Below are positions 59,766 through 64,000 of a DNA stretch of 64,000 nt, piece after piece. Where the stretch lies: positions 1,426,001-1,490,000 of the forward strand of contig NZ_AP019781.1 of NCBI RefSeq assembly GCF_019669965.1. Direction: 5' to 3'. Position 1 is the first letter of the stretch, and each line of letters begins with the position of its first letter. Made by a program: the position numbers and the translations under genes. This stretch comes from Methanoculleus chikugoensis (GTDB lineage: Archaea > Halobacteriota > Methanomicrobia > Methanomicrobiales > Methanoculleaceae). The notes below the pieces were generated by a model, which had not been told where the DNA came from, ran no database searches, and worked only from the letters and a program-made list of their open reading frames with translations.

Positions 59766-62285
59766 TTACTCCTCAATCCCCCTAACAAAGTGCCCGCCGG
59801 TGATACCTCCGAGCGCCCGCCGTTTGATCTCGTCCTTGAGCCCGGGGAGGGCGCCGGTCTCCCCCCGGGCCACAGCGTCGATTCCCGCCCGGTAAAGGCG
59901 GGTCATCTCCGCTGCGTAGCGAGGCCCCCGTCCCCGTGCGTCGATGGCGACGGCGTCGATCCCCATCCCTGCGATCCGGGGGAGGCGGTCGATGAGAGAG
60001 GTCTCGACGGCGTTTGCGATGTAGGTCCGCCCCTCGCTGTCGGACCGGAGCGGAAAGACGCGGTTTCGCCCGTCCTGGATGCCCAGGAACCCTTCTCCGG
60101 CGACCGCCGCCGCGAGCCTGTCCTCGGTCACCATCGCCTCGACGTTGCCCTGCACGAGCACCTCGAGTTCGGGGATATCCCCGGCCAGGGCCGCAAGCCC
60201 GGCAAGGTCGTCGGCCGGGAGTTCGGGGGATGCCGTGCACCGCAGGAAGAGCGGCGCGAGTTCCGCGGCGGTGCGGTGGTTCCAGAGGTTCAGCCCGGCG
60301 GCGCCGTAGAGCGCCATCCGGGGTTCGGCCCGCCGCACCGCATCGGCAGCACCGAGCCCGCTCACCATCACCCCGCGGACGCCCGCATCGTAGAGCGACG
60401 GGAGGAGGGGAGTCGCCGCGTCGAGGAAGGTGCGCCGGGTGACCGACGGCCATTTCCAGACGAGGTCCGCACCCCCCTCCCGGAAGACGGCGGCGGCCTC
60501 CTCGAAGATGCCGGGAGCGCATACCTCCAGGTAGACGGTGCGGGCGCCGCCCCGGACGGCAGCCTCCGCACCCTCGAGGGTGTCGGTGTAGACCGAGACC
60601 GACGGAAGCCGGGGGTTCCGGTGAGCGCCTGCCGTCCGCTGCAGCCCGGCGATAGCCGTCCCGGCCCGTTCCCGGGCCGCCCGCACCGCATCCTCCCCGG
60701 GTCGCCGTGCGGCGAGCACCGACTCCTCGACCCTCCCAAGGAATGCCCGCCGGACCCGGTTCAACTCCCCAAGCGGGCTAAAGAGCCCGCCGGGGTAGCG
60801 GAGCGTCAGGTTCCGGATCGCAAACGGGGTTCCCCCGGTCTTTGTGAGTTGCTCCGCGATCTGCTCCCCGGTGAGCGGCCGGCTCCGTGCCGGCTCCATC
60901 GCAAGGTCGGAGCGGTAGCGCACCCGGAGCGGCTCGCCGCCGTCCGGGTCGACGACCGCCTCCAGGCAGGGCGTCCCCTCCTCCCAGGCGACCGTTACGT
61001 CGAGCAGCAGCGGCTGCAGGTGTCTCTTCATGATCTGCTTTGCCCGCTCCTCGAGATCCGCGCTCTTCGTCAGGAAGACCCGGGCGCCGACATCGACGGG
61101 TGCGGGGACGGAGAGCCGCACCGTGCCGGAGCGGACAGGGGGGGTGCCGCGAACGACCGCTCCTGCGTCGCGGTCGGGATCGTCGGTGCAGAAGGCGAGC
61201 CCGTCACCGGAACGCGGCACGAGATCGCCGGTGAGGCGCACGGTCGCCTCCTGCCTCCGGGGGTCGTAGCCGGTGACCGTGCCGAGCGGGACGCCCCGGT
61301 TCCCGGGCCGGTCGCGTGCCATGATATCGCGGGCGCCGAGAATGTAGCCCTCCGTGAACTCCCGGTTGAACGCGAGCGCAAGGTCGCGCATATCCTCCCG
61401 CGAGGGCGACCAGTCTTCCCCGGCGGCGATCGCGTCGAGAGCACGCCGGTAGATGTCCGTCACCGTGGCGACGTACTCCACCGAGCGCATCCTCCCCTCG
61501 ATCTTGAGCGAGGCCACCGGTGCGCGTGCAAGGAGGCCGAGGCGCGGGTATACCGAGAGATCCCGGGTCGAGAGCAGGTAACGGTCCGATCCGGGCCTTG
61601 CCCGCAGGTCTTTCGGGCGCCCGTACTCGTCCGTCGCGGCGGTCACGAGCCGGTAGGGCTTCCGGCAGGGCTGGGCGCACATCCCGCGGTTCCCGCTCCG
61701 TCCCCCGATGACCGAGGAGAGGAGGCACTGGCCCGAGTAGCAGTAGCAGAGCGCCCCATGGGCGAAGACCTCGATCCCGATCCCCCGCGCCTCCGCATCG
61801 GCCGCGATGTCCTCGATCTCGGCTAGCGTGAGTTCCCGGGCGAGCACCACGCGGGAGAGCCCCTCCCGTGCCGCCCGCGCCACGCCCTCCCGGTTGTGAA
61901 TCGCCATCTGGGTCGAGGCGTGGAGTGTGAGGTCCGGGACGATCTCCCGGGCAAGCGCCGCCACCCCGATGTCCTGCACCAGGACGGCGTCGACCCCGAG
62001 CTCGTAGAGGTGGAGGAGATAGCGGGCGACGCCGGGGAGTTCGGCGTCCCGGACGAGGACGTTTACGGTGACGTAGACCCTGACACCGTGGAGGTGCGCG
62101 TAACCGACGGCGGATTCGAGCTCCTCGTCGGAGAAGTTCGCCGCGTAGTGCCTGGCCCCGAACCGTTGCCCGGCGAGGTAGACGGCATCGGCACCGGCGG
62201 CAACCGCCGCGGCCAGGGCCTCCGGCGACCCGGCCGGCGCAAGCAGTTCCGGCGACCCGGACATCTGATGATGATCGTGCGGCAT
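59766..62285 (-). CDS. U32-family peptidase/hydroxylase with DUF3656
   Basis: An 839-residue YhbU/RlhA-type U32 protein. [27 protein letters not shown] at the start is split over known U32 motifs, and [20 protein letters not shown] with [11 protein letters not shown] provides Fe-S or substrate cysteines. A DUF3656/collagenase-like C-terminal half and a final barrel ([19 protein letters not shown]) follow. Bacterial RlhA hydroxylates 23S rRNA and TrhP/TrhO acts on tRNA; archaeal function is not established. The leaderless ATG 62285 shares a TATA region (62312-62319) with proC on the other strand. Confidence 0.88.
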   Translation of the reverse strand: MPHDHHQMSGSPELLAPAGSPEALAAAVAAGADAVYLAGQRFGARHYAANFSDEELESAVGYAHLHGVRVYVTVNVLVRDAELPGVARYLLHLYELGVDAVLVQDIGVAALAREIVPDLTLHASTQMAIHNREGVARAAREGLSRVVLARELTLAEIEDIAADAEARGIGIEVFAHGALCYCYSGQCLLSSVIGGRSGNRGMCAQPCRKPYRLVTAATDEYGRPKDLRARPGSDRYLLSTRDLSVYPRLGLLARAPVASLKIEGRMRSVEYVATVTDIYRRALDAIAAGEDWSPSREDMRDLALAFNREFTEGYILGARDIMARDRPGNRGVPLGTVTGYDPRRQEATVRLTGDLVPRSGDGLAFCTDDPDRDAGAVVRGTPPVRSGTVRLSVPAPVDVGARVFLTKSADLEERAKQIMKRHLQPLLLDVTVAWEEGTPCLEAVVDPDGGEPLRVRYRSDLAMEPARSRPLTGEQIAEQLTKTGGTPFAIRNLTLRYPGGLFSPLGELNRVRRAFLGRVEESVLAARRPGEDAVRAARERAGTAIAGLQRTAGAHRNPRLPSVSVYTDTLEGAEAAVRGGARTVYLEVCAPGIFEEAAAVFREGGADLVWKWPSVTRRTFLDAATPLLPSLYDAGVRGVMVSGLGAADAVRRAEPRMALYGAAGLNLWNHRTAAELAPLFLRCTASPELPADDLAGLAALAGDIPELEVLVQGNVEAMVTEDRLAAAVAGEGFLGIQDGRNRVFPLRSDSEGRTYIANAVETSLIDRLPRIAGMGIDAVAIDARGRGPRYAAEMTRLYRAGIDAVARGETGALPGLKDEIKRRALGGITGGHFVRGIEE

Positions 62286-62382
62286 CTGTTCCGTACCGTT
62301 CGCCTCGACGGCCTATATACCCACCCCGGACGAAGCGGGTATCCTTTTCGGGCAGGAGAGCAATCTGGAGAGGGGCTTGTGT

Positions 62383-63183
62383 ATGGATTGCATAGGAATT
62401 ATCGGCTACGGGCACATGGGCAGCATGCTGGTGAACGGTTTTCTCTCGTCCGGCGTTCTCGGCATCGATGAGGTCGTGGTTACGTCCAGGAGCCGGGAGA
62501 GCCGGGATGCCTGCGCCGCAGCATGGCCCGGCATCGGCATCGCCGCAACGAACCGGGAACTCGCCCGGCAGTGCCGCACGATCGTCCTCGCCGTCAGGCC
62601 GCAGGAGACAAAAGAAGTCCTCAGCGAGATCGTCCCCGTGATGGACGGTGACGAGCATATCGTCTCGCTCGCCGCAGGCATCGGCCTCGCGGAGATCGAG
62701 GGGATGTTTCCGGGCTCGGTCACCCGGGTCGTGCCCACGATCACCTCCACGGTCGGGCAGGGGACGACGCTTATCTGCCATGGGCGGCAGGTGGGCATGC
62801 ACGACGCTCTCCGGGTGGAGGGGCTCTTCTCGGCCATCGGGAATGTGATGCTCGTCGGCGAGGAAGAACTCCCGGCGGCCACCATACTCTCGAGCTGCGG
62901 GCCGGGGCTGTTCGCCGCCATCATCGAGGAACTTGCGGGCGCGACGGTTCGTGCGAGCGGTCTTACGCCGGAACAGGCGCTCGCGCTCGCGACGGAGACG
63001 GCCGCAGCTACGGCCGCCTACCTCCGGGAGACCGGCGAGACCCCCGGCGACCTGGTCGGGCGGGTCGCGACCGGCGGCGGCGTCACGGAAGTCGGCGTCC
63101 GGGGGTTCCGGGAACGGCTGCCGGAGGTCTTCGACGAGGCGGTCGCCGCCATGCTGGAACGCTACGGTGCGGTGGGGAAGTGA
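62383..63183 (+). CDS. proC: Pyrroline-5-carboxylate reductase
   Basis: A 266-residue ProC. IGIIGYGHMGSMLVNGFL is the NAD(P)-binding GxGxMG motif, VLAVRPQETKEVL follows, and the C-terminal dimer domain shows SSCGPGLFAAIIEEL, ETAAATAAYLRETGE and VATGGGVTEVGVRGFRE with the conserved substrate-binding residues. It reduces pyrroline-5-carboxylate to proline. ATG 62383 follows GGAGAGGGG by about eight bases; a TTG two codons earlier is possible. Confidence 0.93.
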   Translation: MDCIGIIGYGHMGSMLVNGFLSSGVLGIDEVVVTSRSRESRDACAAAWPGIGIAATNRELARQCRTIVLAVRPQETKEVLSEIVPVMDGDEHIVSLAAGIGLAEIEGMFPGSVTRVVPTITSTVGQGTTLICHGRQVGMHDALRVEGLFSAIGNVMLVGEEELPAATILSSCGPGLFAAIIEELAGATVRASGLTPEQALALATETAAATAAYLRETGETPGDLVGRVATGGGVTEVGVRGFRERLPEVFDEAVAAMLERYGAVGK

Positions 63184-63264
63184 CGGCGGGCCGGGACCGC
63201 TCCCGATCTTCGGGCGACCGCAGGCAGACTTTTAAGTGATAGGGCGGGAATACATCCGGTAACT

Positions 63265-63894
63265 ATGAAGATCGTCGTCTCTGTGGAGAATGCCGCCGCT
63301 ATCGACGAGGTGACGGGGTACAACCCGACGTTCATCGAGATCAGGCTTGACAGGATGGAGGGGGATCTGCTGGACCAGGTTCATGCGATCCGGGAGAAGA
63401 CCGATATTCCGCTGATCGCCACACTCAGGAGCAGGGACGAGGGAGGCCGGTTTGTCGGCGACGCGGACATCTGGGCCCGGATTGTCGGGCCGATAGCGCG
63501 ATACGTCGATATCGTGGACGTGGAAGCGCGCTACCGGGATCACGCGCCGTTCATCAAGAGTCAGGGGGTCCAGATCCTTGCGTCGCTCCACACAAACGAG
63601 ATGCCCACACAGCCGGAGCTCGGGAGGATCGAGGAGATGCTCCGGTCATACGGCGATATCCCGAAGATCGTCGTGCGCCCTAAAACCCGGGAAGACCTCT
63701 TCGAACTCGTCCTCTTCACCCACCAGGCCCAGAAACCCATCTGCACGAGTATCATGGGCGCCGAGTTCCGCTACGCCCGCGCAGTCCTGCCCCTCTTCGG
63801 GTCGGAGTTCACCTTCTGCCATGCCGGCACCCCGACGGCCGAGGGGCAGTACCACATACGGGAGATGCGGCAGCTTGCGGATCTGCTGAAGTGA
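63265..63894 (+). CDS. aroD: Type I 3-dehydroquinate dehydratase
   Basis: A 209-residue type I DHQ dehydratase-like protein. [15 protein letters not shown] is the first barrel motif, [14 protein letters not shown] and IVDVEARY follow, [12 protein letters not shown] holds the catalytic His, [17 protein letters not shown] the Schiff-base Lys region, and [20 protein letters not shown] the C-terminal loop. It converts 3-dehydroquinate to dehydroshikimate for aromatic amino acids. TATA-like ACTTTTAAG near 63229-63237 fits a leaderless start at 63265. It closes the annotated part of the window. Confidence 0.88.
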   Translation: MKIVVSVENAAAIDEVTGYNPTFIEIRLDRMEGDLLDQVHAIREKTDIPLIATLRSRDEGGRFVGDADIWARIVGPIARYVDIVDVEARYRDHAPFIKSQGVQILASLHTNEMPTQPELGRIEEMLRSYGDIPKIVVRPKTREDLFELVLFTHQAQKPICTSIMGAEFRYARAVLPLFGSEFTFCHAGTPTAEGQYHIREMRQLADLLK

Positions 63895-64000
63895 GGGGGA
63901 GGCCCGGGGTGGGGTGGGCTTTTGAAGATAGTGAATTTCGAGTTGAGTTCGGCAAAACGGTGAGTGTGCAAGCGCTGAGGGTGTGGGTGTGCTCGCCACG
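63895..64000. other. Right-edge intergenic sequence
   Basis: GAGGCCCGGGGTGGGGTGGG, close behind aroD, resembles the GGCCGGGTGGGGTGGGGG block inside the GC-rich repeats, so a further repeat copy may begin here. The window ends before this can be judged. No gene is seen. Confidence 0.3.

Noticed and set aside
59790-61826. A 678-codon plus-strand frame
   Set aside because: Antisense to the U32 peptidase gene, with no homology-like features.

Overview
The window is chromosomal DNA of a GC-rich methanogenic archaeon, most likely a Methanomicrobiales member close to Methanoculleus. The archaeal markers are direct: a TATA-binding protein, initiation factor aIF1A, MCM and RFC replication proteins, archaeosine and wyosine tRNA-modification enzymes, RNase P RNA, and the archaeal coenzyme A route through pantoate kinase and phosphopantothenate synthetase. 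MptD, an enzyme of methanopterin-type pterin synthesis, points to a methanogen. Many genes have a TATA box about 25 bases before a start codon with little or no leader; others overlap and rely on Shine-Dalgarno sites.

Layout. 1-6.4 kb: an Lrp-type regulator operon, thiD, a HypE-like protein, a decayed MntA/HepT toxin-antitoxin pair, and an exported serpin beside a membrane-anchored ArsR-type regulator. 6.5-14.3 kb: one long minus-strand gene string, mptD - TatD hydrolase - DUF424 - NMD3 - taw2 - coaBC - pantoate kinase - phosphopantothenate synthetase - divergent RFC small-subunit paralogue - methyltransferase, mostly with overlapping ends. 14.4-17.4 kb: a broken HicBA pair whose hicA carries a 189-bp insertion, membrane and lipoproteins, and an intact second HicBA pair. 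17.5-26 kb: replication and repair genes, namely MCM with a homing-endonuclease intein, RFC small subunit, an RPA-associated protein, a phosphoesterase and an Lhr-type helicase. 26-34.5 kb: TBP, acyl-CoA synthetase, tRNA-Leu, TrmO, small proteins, aIF1A with an apparent CTG start, DUF2121, and a HAMP protein next to a roadblock protein. 34.5-46 kb: a glycogen locus with phosphorylase, 4-alpha-glucanotransferase, two GH57 proteins, branching enzyme and a GT4 synthase. 46-52.4 kb: a GNAT protein, an Orn/Lys/Arg decarboxylase, NfnAB-like flavoproteins and YbjQ. 53-64 kb: arcS/tgtA for archaeosine, AMMECR1, an archaellin-like protein, rnpB, an XRE-CBS regulator, tpiA, a U32 peptidase, proC and aroD.

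Several intergenic gaps (about 26.1, 37.1 and 52.5 kb) hold copies of a very GC-rich interspersed repeat with inverted ends around TATCGCCA/TGGCGATA. A shorter relative is the element inside hicA at 14.5 kb. A second, weaker repeat type lies at 49.3 and 58.8 kb. I saw no CRISPR array, no full insertion sequence with a transposase, and no clear new defence island. The most unusual points are the precisely reconstructible hicA insertion, the repeat family, the CTG start of aIF1A, the divergent clamp-loader paralogue coupled to CoA synthesis, the MCM intein, and the serpin/membrane-regulator pair with an operator-like palindrome.
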